DNA of 64,000 bases. Source: Corinectria fuckeliana. Its lineage: Eukaryota; Ascomycota; Sordariomycetes; Hypocreales; Nectriaceae. The notes under the pieces were generated by a model. The model worked only from the letters and a program-made list of their open reading frames with translations. It was not told the DNA's origin and ran no database searches. A program made the position numbers and the translations under genes. Where the stretch lies: NCBI GenBank assembly GCA_019137255.1, contig WPDH01000123.1:124001-188000 (forward strand), read 5' to 3'. Positions 1 through 11,077 of the stretch are shown piece by piece; position 1 is the stretch's first letter; each line of letters opens with the position of its first letter.

Positions 1-528
1 GCATCGTCGTCGAAGGGGTACCTAGGCTCGAGGATGCTGTTGCAAGGTCGTTTCTGGGGGGGGCGAGGAGGGCCAGGTACACCAACAAAGCCCTTGTAAA
101 TAAAAATATCCAACCAGCAACGGTGGTTGACGCGCCTGCTAATTAGTCACTAACGCAGCCGGCTGGTGCTATCGTCACGTGAAGATAATAGACTAACTGT
201 GGACTGAAGTCCAGCCAGCGCCATCATTCATCATTAGTACAATAGTACTTATGAGTAGGTCTGCAGGGGTACCAGGTCCCACCGCGCTGTGGTTGGCTCG
301 CCATCCACGCATCCAATTACATATTGTCGCAGGGAAGCCGGCTTGATATGGAACCTCAGCCACCCCTCGGCAAGGCAACACCCATCTTGACCAACTGCAG
401 AACACGACGGCCATCGTCACAGTCGTCATCGCCAAGGCATCACTCGCACCGCATCGCGCGGCCACTTCGAAGCAACTTTCTCTCATTAACCCGCGAATTC
501 CGATCCTCATCAACCACCCGCCGCCAAT
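1..528. other. intergenic, upstream of PEP12
   Basis: No convincing gene. The reading frames on the minus strand here run antisense into PEP12 and resemble no known family. The stretch presumably holds the PEP12 promoter and 5' leader; the ATG lies in a good fungal context (CCGCCAATATG). Confidence 0.5.
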
Positions 529-1381
529 ATGTCGTTCGATCAGCTCTCCAACCTCGAGTCCGGGCGCCGCGGCGGATACGCCGACGACCCAGCCTTCCAA
601 GAGCTGCAGTATGACCTCAAGAGCAAATTGCAGGCGCTCCTGAGCAGCAACCGGAAGCTCGCCAATGATGTCAACGTGCTGGGCACCAAGAAGGACACTC
701 CGCGCTTGCGCGAGAGGGTTCACAACAGCATGGACAAAACCCGCGAGATGTGCCAGGAGATAGGCGACGGAGTCAAGAGGCTTCAGACCTGGGACGACCT
801 CACGGTATGTCCAGCCCGCAGCCCAAGTTCCATGTCGCATACTGACTCCCTTCTAGAAGCAGCAAAAGTACGAGCAGACTAAGGTCTCGAGCGACTTCCA
901 AGCCGCCCTCCAAGAGTTCCAGAGCCTGCAGCGACGAGCCCTCGAGAAAGAGCGCGCCTCCGTGACGGCCGCCCGCGCTGCCCACGATACCGAAGGACAA
1001 AGCGATGCGCAGGAGGGTGCCCCACTGGAGCAGTTGCAGCAGCAGCAGCAGCAGATGCCACAGCTGGCGGACCAAGGCGAGGTGGACTTCCAAGAAGCTC
1101 TCATTATCGAGCGCGAAGAGGAGATTCGCAACATCGAGCAGGGTGTCGGCGACCTAAACGTTCTCTTCCGGCAGGTGGCGCAGATTGTCAACGAGCAGGG
1201 CGAGTCGCTCGACTCGATCGCGGACAACGTGCACAACATCCACGACGACGTAAGGCAAGCCGATGTCGAGACTCGCCAAGCCGCGCGGTATCAGAAGGCC
1301 GCTCGCAACAAGAGCTGCTGTCTACTACTGATCCTGGCAGTCATCATGACTATTGTTATCCTCGCGATTGTTCTCGAATAG
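529..1381 (+). CDS. PEP12: Endosomal Qa-SNARE (syntaxin), Pep12-like
   Basis: Two exons, 529-804 and 857-1381, with a 52-nt GTATGT...TAG intron; the join is phase 0 and gives 266 aa (yeast Pep12 is 288). The N-terminal half (about residues 20-125) is the helical Habc region. A Gln-rich linker (QLQQQQQQM) follows. The SNARE helix spans about residues 175-228 (EEEIRNIEQGVGDLN to VRQADVETRQ), followed by a basic stretch, a Cys pair and a single C-terminal membrane anchor (about 247-264). By family knowledge the protein sits on late endosome/prevacuolar membranes and pairs with Vti1 in Golgi-to-vacuole traffic; a Vti1 gene is also present in this window (51430-52263). Vam3 or another endosomal syntaxin is the alternative, but the ELFRQVAQ-type SNARE core and length favour Pep12. 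Confidence 0.88.
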
Positions 1382-1551
1382 GGTGGAGCGTTTGTGCTTT
1401 GTAGTATAGGCCCATTAATGTTTCATGCGGCGTCTATAGGAGTTTTGCTAGGGATACAGAGCTTGAAGAGTACACCTTTGTACATACACACGAGAGGTTG
1501 TAATTGATGACTCCTCCCCGGTTGAATTCCGACTTTACATTTTCAGTCACC

Positions 1552-2595
1552 TCAACTTCGATCTCTAAGATATGGCAAAGAATTTGGTCTCTTCTGTTCC
1601 GCCGTGAGTTTCGGATCCTTTTTGGGAACCAGTCGGGTTAGAATGGCCTCGTTGATGCCAGAGAGGCCGAAAGAAGCAGCCCAGTAGAGGAAGATGGCAC
1701 TGGGGAGGTCCGCAAACAGGAGAGGGAAGACGGGCATCATGAGCATGACTCTGCCAAGCACCTTTTGCAGCCTCGTCAACGTAACGACCTGGGTCTCGTC
1801 GGCCTTGAGTGAGAGGAGCGCTCGGATGTGCTCCTTGGACATCCTTCCCCAGGTATTCCATACGAGAATGCTAGTGCAGATGATGGGGAGCCCGTAGTAG
1901 GGGTCCGCGCTGGTCAGGTCCATGAACCAGAGGCATCCCCCGTCCACCAAGGAGGGATCAAACATGCTGCCTGCCGACCCGATGTTGGAGCTCGCGGAGT
2001 GCGAATTGCTTAGGCCGACAGACTGGCTGATCCAACCCAGGGGAGCACCGCATTTCCGCCGGAGGGCTTCAGATATGGTGACAAAGGGTACAATGCCGAG
2101 CAGTGGAGCGAAGCCCTTCCACCTCTGGACGCCCCAGTCTTTGTACATTCTGCGCCGTGACTTTTCAATGCTGCCCGCCATCCGCAACTTCAAGATCCGC
2201 TCCGGCAGGTGGCTCTGCTCCCTGCCAATGGTGCTGGTATGTCGTCGAGCCCACGCCATGACTAGGGGATTCAATTCCCCTCTTCTCGCCCGGAGCTTGG
2301 TCACATAGAGCTGAACGGGAAACCTGAGGGTTGCGTTGACACCGACGGCCAACAGAGGTATGGCGAGGAACCATGGTATGCCGGTACTAGCGTGGACCCA
2401 AGTGAAGGCATCGGCAGTTGCCTGAATAGCCTCGCCGGCCGAGGCGCCAATGTGAAGGCCTCGTCGGCCGAGAAGACATGGCGCAGACCGGGTGAAGTTG
2501 GGGACGGCAGAATGCACGGCTCGAGGCCCGGCAGCAGTCAACAACGGGCGAGCATGGGGCGCTAAGGTCTGAGCTGTGCGTCGGAGGAGCGACAT
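1552..2595 (-). CDS. COX18: Mitochondrial inner-membrane insertase Cox18 (Oxa1/YidC family)
   Basis: Single exon, 347 aa, starting at the first ATG. The first 50 or so residues are rich in Arg, Ala and Ser without acidic residues, as in a matrix-targeting presequence. The rest matches the Oxa1/YidC/Alb3 fold: a first membrane segment (STGIPWFLAIPLLAVGV), an Arg-rich matrix loop after it (LRARRGELN), a second segment (FAPLLGIVPFVTISEALR), a third near DLTSADPYYGLPIICTS, and a final pair (MLMMPVFPLLFADLPS, AIFLYWAASFGLSG). By family knowledge Cox18 exports the C-terminal domain of Cox2 across the inner membrane during cytochrome oxidase assembly. Oxa1 proper is usually longer with a C-terminal ribosome-binding coiled coil, which is absent here, hence the Cox18 call. 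It is convergent with PEP12; the two stop codons are only 170 nt apart. Confidence 0.85.
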   Translation of the reverse strand: MSLLRRTAQTLAPHARPLLTAAGPRAVHSAVPNFTRSAPCLLGRRGLHIGASAGEAIQATADAFTWVHASTGIPWFLAIPLLAVGVNATLRFPVQLYVTKLRARRGELNPLVMAWARRHTSTIGREQSHLPERILKLRMAGSIEKSRRRMYKDWGVQRWKGFAPLLGIVPFVTISEALRRKCGAPLGWISQSVGLSNSHSASSNIGSAGSMFDPSLVDGGCLWFMDLTSADPYYGLPIICTSILVWNTWGRMSKEHIRALLSLKADETQVVTLTRLQKVLGRVMLMMPVFPLLFADLPSAIFLYWAASFGLSGINEAILTRLVPKKDPKLTAEQKRPNSLPYLRDRS

Positions 2596-3310
2596 TACTC
2601 AGCCATTCCCGCGCGTGAGGGGTATCAGGTGATGAACAGGAGCAGTAGGCGGGTGTATGAGACGAGGTTGGTCATGAGACCTGGTGATGGGTTCTCAACT
2701 TCACTTCTCAAGTGACTAGAGTTAGTATGTAATCCATGTGTTGGGGTCAACGGTCCCGTTTCCTGACTGGTTGAAATCCATCACGTGACGCGACCGAGCC
2801 AGTACCCCGGCGCTGGCTCGGGACCTCTCGCCGTCGTCACCGCCCGTGAACCTGCTCGTACCCTCACGCCTGCCACTCGTCTTGGGCTCCCTCTATATAC
2901 TTGAGAGAGCTGTCATCTCTCTGGCTCACTGGCCAACCAATTGCGTAACTGCCGACCGTCCTTGCGACACGAAGCCCAATCCGTCCACCCGCACGCGTGC
3001 TCGCCCAACGACCCGCAAGCAGTCCTTACGCGAGACGACGACGACGGAGTGGGTGCTAAAAAGCAGACAGATCCAGCGACTCATCCGCTATCCGTATCTT
3101 CCTTGCGCAACCTGTAAGGAGGCCATGATGCGGCTCTCTCGAATCATCACGCAAACGATAGGAGCAACACTGTTGGTTTCAGCCTCCTCACTCGACTTCA
3201 TGATCCTTACATCCTCACTACGATATGGCAGTTGTGTTCAGACTATCAAATTGCGACACTTTGTGATCTCCATGTCTAATTGCTACTTGTGGTAGTTGTT
3301 GCCAGCCGGC
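2596..3310. other. intergenic, COX18 promoter and 3' side of adenylosuccinate lyase
   Basis: About 700 nt without a convincing gene. A 149-codon open frame at 2846-3295 (+) starts with GTG, resembles no family and has no good ATG context. The COX18 promoter should lie immediately above 2595. Confidence 0.4.
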
Positions 3311-6241
3311 CTAGACGTTCAGCTGCGCGGTGGCAGACCCAGCAAGGTACTGCTGGTACGGCGCAAGCGCCTTCTCCACGGCTCCGCCGGCTCCGCAGTA
3401 CTTCTCAATAATCTCAACGCTGCGGCCTACGTAGAGCTCGGGCTGCATCATGGAGTCGAGGTCGCCCCAGATGGGCTTGAAGTACTCGGCGTTGCGAATA
3501 CGCTCAATGAGGTCGTTTGGCTTGCCCTTTACGAGGATTTCAATTAGCAATCTGCTCAGAAAAAGGGTAAAAAAGGTAAAATGTCCCAGACACGGCGAGC
3601 TAGGCCAGATAAAAGAAAGGGGTCTACATGCCTCGTTCTTCACCACGCTCGCTGCTTGGTGCGAAAGGACTCGGATTTCCTCATGCGCCCTAAATTATGT
3701 TGAGTATCGGTCATTGTTATGATTATAAAGCAGAAACTCACTCTTGACGAGAGGCACCCTTGGCCACAAGCTTCATGATGATCTAGCACTTGTTAGCGAG
3801 AGCTCCACTCAATGATCGCTTCGAGCAATGTTTGCAAGCTTATTCCAACATAATGGGGTCTAGCTGCAGCTCTAAGGAGACGCTACTCACCGCTTCGGTG
3901 ACCATAAACGGGAGCTCCTCGAGGAATCGACTCCGAATACGGGCCGGGTAGACGACAAGTCCATCGGTAACATTGTCCAATCCAATCAGAATCGCGTCGG
4001 CGAGCAGGAACATCTCTGGAATGTCCATCCCTATGTCCAGTGTTAGTTAAGAATGCTCTCCTGAGAAGCGCTCTGAAGTTTTGGTGGGAGAACATTGATC
4101 GACCACAGCCTCTTGGGCCTGTCGTTTTCATCCCATCTTCAGAGGTAAAAAAGTGGGGAGGGTGTCCTACGTCTGATCGCGCTGTCGTCTAATGTGCGCT
4201 CCATCCAAGCCGTTGCATGCGTATTGGCAAATGACGACTAGAAATCGTCGAGTCAGAAGATGGAGAGGGACACCAGGGGCTAGGGAGGATTTGCAAAAAG
4301 AAGGGGGGTGGGGGAGTTGGGGTTTGGGAAACGAACAGGCTTGGCCATCAATGCGCGGGAAAGCGAGCAGATTCTCTCGCTCCTCATCTTCTAAAAGTCA
4401 GCAATAGGGTTCATACAGAATGAAAGGAAGAGGAACTTGCAGGGTTCCGCTTATATGGCATCGCCGAACTTCCTATCTCTGCTCACAGTTAATTCTACTA
4501 ATGTACCAATTATTAATGAAAACAATAAACTGACGGGACTTTTCGAAGGGCCTGATAACGTCAATTTTTGGACAATCCATGAGGGAATGATGCGCTTACT
4601 CTTCAATCTCTTTCCATGAGGCGAGCAAGCGGATGTCCGTCGCGGCCTTGTGTGCTGTGGATGCCAACCCGGCAACGGCGTTGGACACGATCAAATCGAC
4701 TTTTCGGCTGCTTTTTTTTTGGTGTCGAGATTAGTTACAGGCTCGTATAGCAGGATGAGAGATATGAGTTGGCCTCAATTAACTCACTAGGTCTGGGTCG
4801 AGATGTCCTTTAGGCAGAAATTAGTAAGGGGCTCTAAAGGTTGGCTTTGTGAGGATAACGTGAAGACTGAGCGCTAGAGGGGAAAAACAATAAACTGAAT
4901 AAAGAAAACTCACATAGCACGCCAGGAAGCCAAAGCGCTTGCAGAGCTTTTCATTAAGAGCACCACACTTGGCATGGTCGCCTTGGAATCTGCATGGTGA
5001 TCAGTCGAGTTATCTCACACCCGGTCTTCCCTGGGCACATGGAATTGCAGCCATGGGGCCACTCACATTTCCAGAAACGAAGCCTGAGTTCCAGTCGTTC
5101 CTGCTTGCCGTCAGTGAAAGGCCGTGATGGATCAATGGGATAGGAGTGCTGCCTGAAGTTCTTTGACATACCCTGGGCGCCTCGGAACTTGAGACTGTTG
5201 CGGACAGACTCGAGAGCTTCAAGGTCAAACATCAAATCCTGAAGCCATTGGGCGGCTGGTGTTCCTGTTAGGAAAGCCATGCTTGACAAGTTGGTTAAAC
5301 CTTGTAGACTTACAGCGTCGTCCAACAGTGATGGGCCTAGGTTCTGGTCAGCTTCCGGTCTATATTCAAAGCAAGCTAAGAAAGCAAGGACAAACATAGC
5401 TAAAGATGCTTCTGAGTATCAGTGTAAAGGGGGATACTTACTGAGCGCTCTGCAGATGGGTGTAGGCCAACGTGGGCTCCGCTACAATGCATGTAAGTTA
5501 ACCATGTTCCCTAAAGTCTGCTTGAACAGCAGCGGAGGGAGGGAGAATAAATTCCTACTTTTCCATTTAAGAGAGAAAGCCTGAAGGTTAGCGATAACCT
5601 TGGCGATCTTGTTGATCAAGATATCAAGGGCATCACGCATAAGGATAAGCTCAGCATTGTCGGTCACCTAACTTGGTCAGCTTCATCGAGACAGTTTGTA
5701 TGGTTCATTAAACCCACGTAGCATGAAGTTGCTCCGTAATGAATCACACCAGCGGCAGCCGGTGCAACAAGCCCAAAGGCATGGACGTGCTGCGTTGAGC
5801 GTTAGCTAATCTAAGAGTGTCTTGTTTCAAGGAGAGGCTGGCTTACAGCCATGACATCCTGGTCGGACCCATGTTAGCACATCAAGTTCCATGAAAATGA
5901 AAATTATACTTATAGAATTGGTGACTTACATGGCGCCTGATCTTCTCCTCCACACGAGCAGCCTCGAAATCGGCATCAGTAAGGGTAAGATGGGCTCTCA
6001 TCTGATCTAGAGCCTCAGGTGTAATGATATTAATGCCCAGCTCCACCTCAGCCTCAGCAAGTCCAAGCCAGAGCTTACGCCAGGTCGAGTGTCTAGACCT
6101 CTGGCTGAATAGAGTCGTCATTTCATTGCTGCAGTAGCGACTGGTTAGGGATGTCTGGTAGGTATCGTATGGGCTCTTCTGGGGAGCTTGGGCCTGCAGC
6201 TCCTCGATTTTGGCTTGGGCAGCCTGGGTTTGTTCAGCCAT
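3311..6241 (-). CDS. ADE13: Adenylosuccinate lyase, 19 exons
   Basis: Purine biosynthesis enzyme that splits SAICAR and adenylosuccinate, releasing fumarate. I could join 19 exons in consistent phase to 507 aa: 6241-5930, 5858-5847, 5789-5718, 5667-5559, 5481-5442, 5336-5314, 5255-5172, 5100-5067, 4989-4914, 4807-4788, 4710-4600, 4551-4535, 4478-4441, 4390-4337, 4237-4171, 4030-3891, 3782-3742, 3689-3632, 3526-3311. Family marks appear in order: YDTYQTSLTSRY near the N-terminus, HVHAFG, HYGATSCYVTDNAEL, TLAYTHLQSAQ with the catalytic His, TTGTQASF, the fumarase/lyase signature GSSAMPYKRNP with the catalytic Ser loop, ERTLDDSAIRR, and ELPFMVTEA. The start is the ATG at 6241. Introns are 48-140 nt. 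Two introns (after 4441 and after 3632) use GC rather than GT donors. Exons of 12, 17, 20 and 23 nt occur. No other gene here is cut up this much. Confidence 0.9.
5847..5858 (-). other. 12-nt micro-exon of adenylosuccinate lyase
   Basis: Encodes only Asp-Val-Met-Ala. It is bounded by CAG on the acceptor side and GTAAGC on the donor side. It is required to give the conserved RRHDVMAHVHAFG stretch across exons 1-3; skipping it would keep frame but delete four residues. Confidence 0.8.
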
Positions 6242-6883
6242 ATTGGGCAAGTCAGTGCTTTTGCTTGCTGTTTGTTATGCAAAATCCCGTGAAGCAAGCA
6301 ATGTTGGTTGCTAATCTGGCTGGTTTTGAGAAATACGAATCGTTAACTGTGAGGCAGATTTTTCCATTCAACCCGTGGGAGATGGAGCGACGGCGCATAT
6401 TACTAAGCGACTTGCCCGATGTTTTGCCGCGGGTATACAAATCCTCGGCGCCGGCCCAGGGCGAAGCTGGAGACCGTTTCCTCCATCTCTTCTTTACTTA
6501 AGCGCCTACCCCCCCCCCCCCCCCCANNCCACCCCCCCCCCCCCCCTACTTCAAGACTTGATAGCTTTCCCCGCCAAAAGCGGTTGTGAGCAACTGACGG
6601 GAGCCTTGCAGCGGGGCATCTGGTTTTCCCCATCCCCTGCAAGCTACCTACTAGTTAGGTTACCTTACGCCGCAAGGATCCGCGCCCAAGCTCCTGCACT
6701 TTTACGGTGGGGAGCCTGGGTAGGTACAGTGGGGTGTACCTACCTGCTGCTAAATTTATAGCTCCTTTTTAAGGGACAGCTTGGCTTGGACCTGCCTGGC
6801 TGGAAGCTGTCCCGCCAGCACCAGCGCGACGTCACCCCATTCAACCTCAACCTCAACCTCGTAACATCGTTAACGCTTCCGCA
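6242..6883. other. intergenic, divergent promoter of adenylosuccinate lyase and ALG11
   Basis: No gene seen. The region contains the poly-C/NN run at 6509-6546. Repeated CAACCTCAACCTCAACCTC just above the ALG11 start (around 6841-6860) is a pyrimidine-rich leader, common before fungal ATGs. Confidence 0.5.
6509..6546. repeat. poly-C run interrupted by NN
   Basis: About 33 C in a 38-nt stretch, broken by single A residues and two ambiguous bases (6527-6528). It looks like a low-quality homopolymer or a closed gap rather than biology. A matching poly-G run with NN lies at 32110-32161. Confidence 0.9.
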
Positions 6884-8730
6884 ATGTCCGACGACTCCTC
6901 TGCGTCCCCGGGCAGTCCGCCGTTGCCTGTCGATGAGCCTCCAGCGTCGGGTTCTATCACGATACTCTTGCTCGCCTGGGCCCCAGTGGTCTTCCTCTTC
7001 TCTTTCCCCGTGCTCTGCAAGCTGCTGGGCCGTGTCCTTGGGTGGTCGTTGCGCAAGAAGACAGAAGGACGGCGCGCCCACCTCTTAGCCCTCATGACAA
7101 ACGAAGATAGAAAGGCTCGCGAGGCAGATCTCCAAGGCACATCGGCTCCTAAGCTGGTGTTCGACGTGGACGAGAAGCTGAAGGACACTCTAGAGACCCA
7201 GAAGAACTGGAGTGGCATTGTGGGATTCTTCCACCCCTTCTGGTATGCCGTTGTCATCGCCTCCACTCACTCTACCTGGATCGAGCCTTTGCTAATGCTA
7301 GAGAAGCAACGCAGGAGGCGGCGGAGAACGAGTCTTGTGGGCGGCTATCCGTGCGACGCAAGACCGCTGGCCTAGCGCCAAGTGTGTCGTCTACACAGGC
7401 GATCACGAAGTCGCCAAGGATCAGATTCTATCTCGGGTCAAGGTGAGTAAGCCGGCAGACACTGCAGGGCCAAACAACATGTAGAAGGGACGACGTGCTG
7501 ACAGCGCGACAGACTAGATTCAACATTCAACTCCATGCTCCCACCATCACCTTCCTCTATCTCTCCAAGAGAGACTGGGTTCTTGCCTCCACGTGGCCGC
7601 GCTTTACTCTGCTCGGCCAGTCCGTTGGCTCCATGATTCTCGCCTGGGATGCCTTCTCCCTCCTGGTCCCCGATGTCTTCGTCGACACCATGGGCTATGC
7701 CTTTGCGCTTGGGCTGTGCAAGCTGTTCTTCCCCCGGGTCTCGACCGGTGCCTACGTCCACTACCCTACCATCTCCACCGACATGCTCGAGTCCCTTGAC
7801 CCTACCTCCGCCGTGGGCTCTCAAGGTGTCAACGCCGGCAAGGGAGTAGGTGCCCAGGGCTCTGCGAAGAGGATCTACTGGCGGCTCTTTGCCCGACTGT
7901 ACTCGTGGGTCGGCGCTTCTATCGACATTGTCATGACAAATTCAACTTGGACTCAGGCGCATGTCATGAGCCTGTGGGCATCTGGCCGTGGTAAGAAGAG
8001 CAAGACGGATCCCATCGTGGTGGTGTACCCTCCCGTCGCCGTTCAGGAGATTGAGCAAGAGGTCGAGGTTTCCGAGGCGAGCGAGAAGCAGCGACAAAGG
8101 GTCATCGTCTGCATTGCGCAATTCCGACCAGAAAAGAACCACACGCTCATCATCCAGTCCTTTGCCGAGTTCCTCAAGTCCAAGAGCGAAGCCTCTCGGG
8201 GCACGCGCTTAGTTCTCATTGGCAGTGTGCGAGACGACCAAGACTCCAAGAGGGTGTATCAACTCCGCCTTCTCGTCAACGAACTTGGCATCAAAGATGA
8301 TGTTCAGTTCCACCTCGACGCGACCTGGCCCGAGATTCTTGAATGGCTAGGCAAGGCATCGGTGGGCGTCAACGCCATGTGGAACGAGCACTTCGGCATT
8401 GGTGTCGTCGAGTACCAAGCCGCCGGTCTCATCTCAGTAGTTCACAACAGTGGTGGCCCCAAGCTGGACATTGTCGTGCAGGTGAACGGAGAGCCCACAG
8501 GTATATCTAGCCTACAACGTTGGACTCGGAAGCCATAAGCTAATTCTTCTATAGGATTCCACGCCACCACATCGGGAGAGTTTGCAGACGGTTATGAGAA
8601 GGCGTTGTCACTACCCAACCCCCTTGCGGTTCGTAAGCGAGCGCGAGAGTCGGCCAAGAGATTCACAGAGGAGGAATTTGCCAAGAAGTGGACGGTTCAG
8701 TTGGCTCGTTTGATCACTCTAGCGGCATAG
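6884..8730 (+). CDS. ALG11: ALG11, GDP-Man:Man3GlcNAc2-PP-dolichol alpha-1,2-mannosyltransferase
   Basis: Four exons, 6884-7242, 7307-7442, 7513-8500, 8555-8730, all phases consistent, giving 552 aa (yeast 548). By family knowledge it adds the fourth and fifth mannoses to the dolichol-linked oligosaccharide on the cytosolic face of the ER. A membrane anchor spans about residues 24-49. The joined FFHPFC-NAGGGGERVLW motif at the first intron is the family's donor/acceptor loop. Later come the GAYVHYPTIS motif, SWVGASIDIVMTNSTWT, the sugar-nucleotide region CIAQFRPEKNH, and the GT4-type E-x7-E motif in NEHFGIGVVEYQAAG. The first intron removes a run of in-frame sequence after TGGTATGCC and restores the conserved Cys-Asn-Ala-Gly. 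It is divergent from adenylosuccinate lyase. Confidence 0.92.
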
Positions 8731-8890
8731 ATGTGGCGTGTGTGGTTTCATGATAGACCAAAGGATACCCCCTTTCCTAAACTCAAAAGAAGAAGACTAT
8801 ACAGAGTCTGCATGGCGTGAACAGATAGAAGCTTGGAACATATCAATTCAAGACGTTTTACAGACAAGTCTACAGATCGGTGTGTAATCA

Positions 8891-11077
8891 CTACAGCCTC
8901 TCTGCGCCGTGGTTCTTCTGTCGCGGATCCGAACCCGCCTCGAACCGACCAGACGAATCTCTTATGATGCCCTCGACGATGCTCAGTCCCGGCTCGACCC
9001 AGGTGATGTTGTGCCCGCGCCTGCGCAAATCCTTGATCGTCCTAGCAGGGAAGCTGTGCTCGGCCAAGAGCGTGTTGGGCATGAGCTGGTTGTGCAGACG
9101 GGGCTCGCGAACCGCGGCAATGATACTAACGGCCTCCGACAGGATGCGCCAGAGGACCTGCGTCGTGGCCGAGATGATGCGAGAGCCTCCCGCGGCGCCG
9201 ACGGTCGCGAAGAAGGTGCCGTCGCTGCGTTCGACGATGACGGGCGTGATGGACGACAGGGGGCGCTTGAACGGGCGGATGAAGTTGGCCTCGGCGGGCT
9301 CGAAGCCGAACTCGTTGCGGACGCCGGGGATGGAGAAGTCGTTCATCTCGTTGTTACTTGGGGCTGGTCAGCGGGGTGGGTAATCATTGAACCATTAATG
9401 GTGCAACTTACAAGATAACGCCAGTCTTTTCACACATGATGAGCGAGCCGAAGAGCAGGTTGACGGTGGTGGTGAGCGACACGGCCATGCCCTCGTCATC
9501 GGCCGCGACGATGTGCGACGTGCCGTGGCTCTCGGCGGCGTAGATGCCCTCGGGGTCATAGGCCTTGACGGCCTGCGTGCGCTGGGGGTCGATCAGCCCG
9601 CGGATCTTCTTGGCCGTGTCCTTGTCCACCATGCGCGCCTGCAGCTCGAAGATCTTGGGGTCGAAGTCCGGGTCGCCGAGCTTGGCGCGGGCGCCGTAGG
9701 CGAAGCGCATGGCCTCGACGTAGTTGTGCCAGCCCTGGACGCGGTTGTCCTGGGGCTTCGCGAAGCCTTCCATGGTGTTGAGGATGTTAAGGGAGACGGC
9801 GCCGCCGGCGGGCGCGCCCACGGCGTGCAGGGTGTAGCCCCGGTGGGTGGTCTTGAGGACCTCGCGAGACTGCACGGCGTAGCCTTTCAGGTCGTCGAGC
9901 GTCATGGTTCCGTTGTGCTGTTGAATGGTCTTGATCATGGTCTTCGCTGTAGGATGTTAGGAGACACTTTGTGGTGAAGAGCTCTGTCATCCGGGAACTT
10001 ACCAAGCCAGCCGTCGTAGAAAGACTGACCACCTTGCTTGGCAATTCTAGTCAAAGTCCTTGAGGTAGTCTTGTTAGCGAGCCCCATGCATAACATGCAT
10101 GTTATGTATAATCTCTCACATGGCGTATCGCTTCCTTGTCAAGATGTCGCCCTCCTTTAGTAGCTCTCCTAGAGTCATGGTCAGTACTGCAACGTCCCTT
10201 CTCGGGATGGAGGTGTCCAAACTAACCATTCTTGACAAAATCTTTAGCCCAAGAGGGGTCCTCAACCAAGAAGTTACCCGATCCTTTAATAGCCCTGTCG
10301 ATGTATTTCTGGAAATCACGGTTGACTGTCATCGTTAGCCTAGAGTGGTCCCGTAAATGCATAAGGTTAACGGACTTTTGAATCCCTTGTGCGCTCTGTG
10401 GATGGCACCCGCCATGACCACCTTCCAGGGGAGTTTCTATCGACGCACGTCAGTAAGTCAAGGAGCCGCCTGCGGTGGTGCTGGGGCTCTCGTACGCCAT
10501 ATTTCCTGTGGGCATACTCCAGGCCGCGGACCTCGCTGGGGACAGCAACGGATAGTCCGCCAGAGATACTACCCTGGACGTTGTCCTTGAACATGTTCTC
10601 ATGGGCAGCAGCCGGGGCCGTTTCCCGGAAGTCGATGGACTCGTAGGAGCCGTTCTTATCCCGGACGAGCATGAAGCCGCCGCCGCCAATTCCGGAATGG
10701 TACGGGGCAATGACACCGACGCAGAAGGTTGTCCCGACGGCGGCATCAACAGCGTTGCCCTAAGACGGAGGGGTCAGTTCATGAGAGGAAAGGCGATGAA
10801 TGGATCTTATGGGGTCTTACACCCTTGGCAAGCAGGTCTTTTCCGATGCGGCTGCATTCCCATGATTCACTCGCGACGGCGCCTCTGGTGTATGGTTCCG
10901 GGTTCAGAACGAATTCGTCGATGTCAGGAGGGCTCGCTGTGGACGAGCCGTAGTGGATTGTAGTTGCGAGCAACAGCTGCAAGCCCCGAGATAGCAATTG
11001 AAAGGACTCTGCGGGTTGTTGGCTACGCCTTCTCCAAGGGGAGCCGTATAGGACTTTATGCTCGTGAACTCACTCAT
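8891..11077 (-). CDS. Gamma-glutamyltranspeptidase, secreted
   Basis: Ntn-hydrolase that transfers or hydrolyses the gamma-glutamyl group of glutathione outside the cell or in the vacuole. Nine exons join in phase to 579 aa: 11077-11074, 11008-10821, 10759-10496, 10436-10376, 10325-10227, 10186-10120, 10058-10003, 9946-9412, 9356-8891. The mature exon 2 begins with a hydrophobic signal-like segment (LLSRGLQLLLATT) but has no in-frame ATG; a 4-nt exon ATGA followed by GTGAGT supplies Met-Lys and creates a plausible signal peptide. Family marks: AKGGNAVDAAV, GIGGGGFMLVRD, KQGGQSFYDGWLAKT, the autocleavage nucleophile Thr389 in ESHGTSHIVAAD at the small-subunit start, NNEMNDFS, and the GAAGGSRI oxyanion/GG motif. 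The start exon is the least certain part. It is convergent with ALG11 and divergent from TRM2. Confidence 0.88.

Noticed and set aside
2846..3295. 149-codon plus-strand frame
   Set aside because: Starts with GTG, has no recognisable domain and lies in the COX18 upstream region.
3311..6241. Horizontal transfer as the cause of the intron-rich lyase gene
   Set aside because: The reconstructed protein reads like an ordinary ascomycete enzyme and the flanking genes are vertical; intron number alone is not evidence of transfer.
10340..10371. 32-nt intron in gamma-glutamyltranspeptidase giving a longer exon join
   Set aside because: Too short for a fungal intron; the 50-nt alternative (10375-10326) keeps frame with normal signals.
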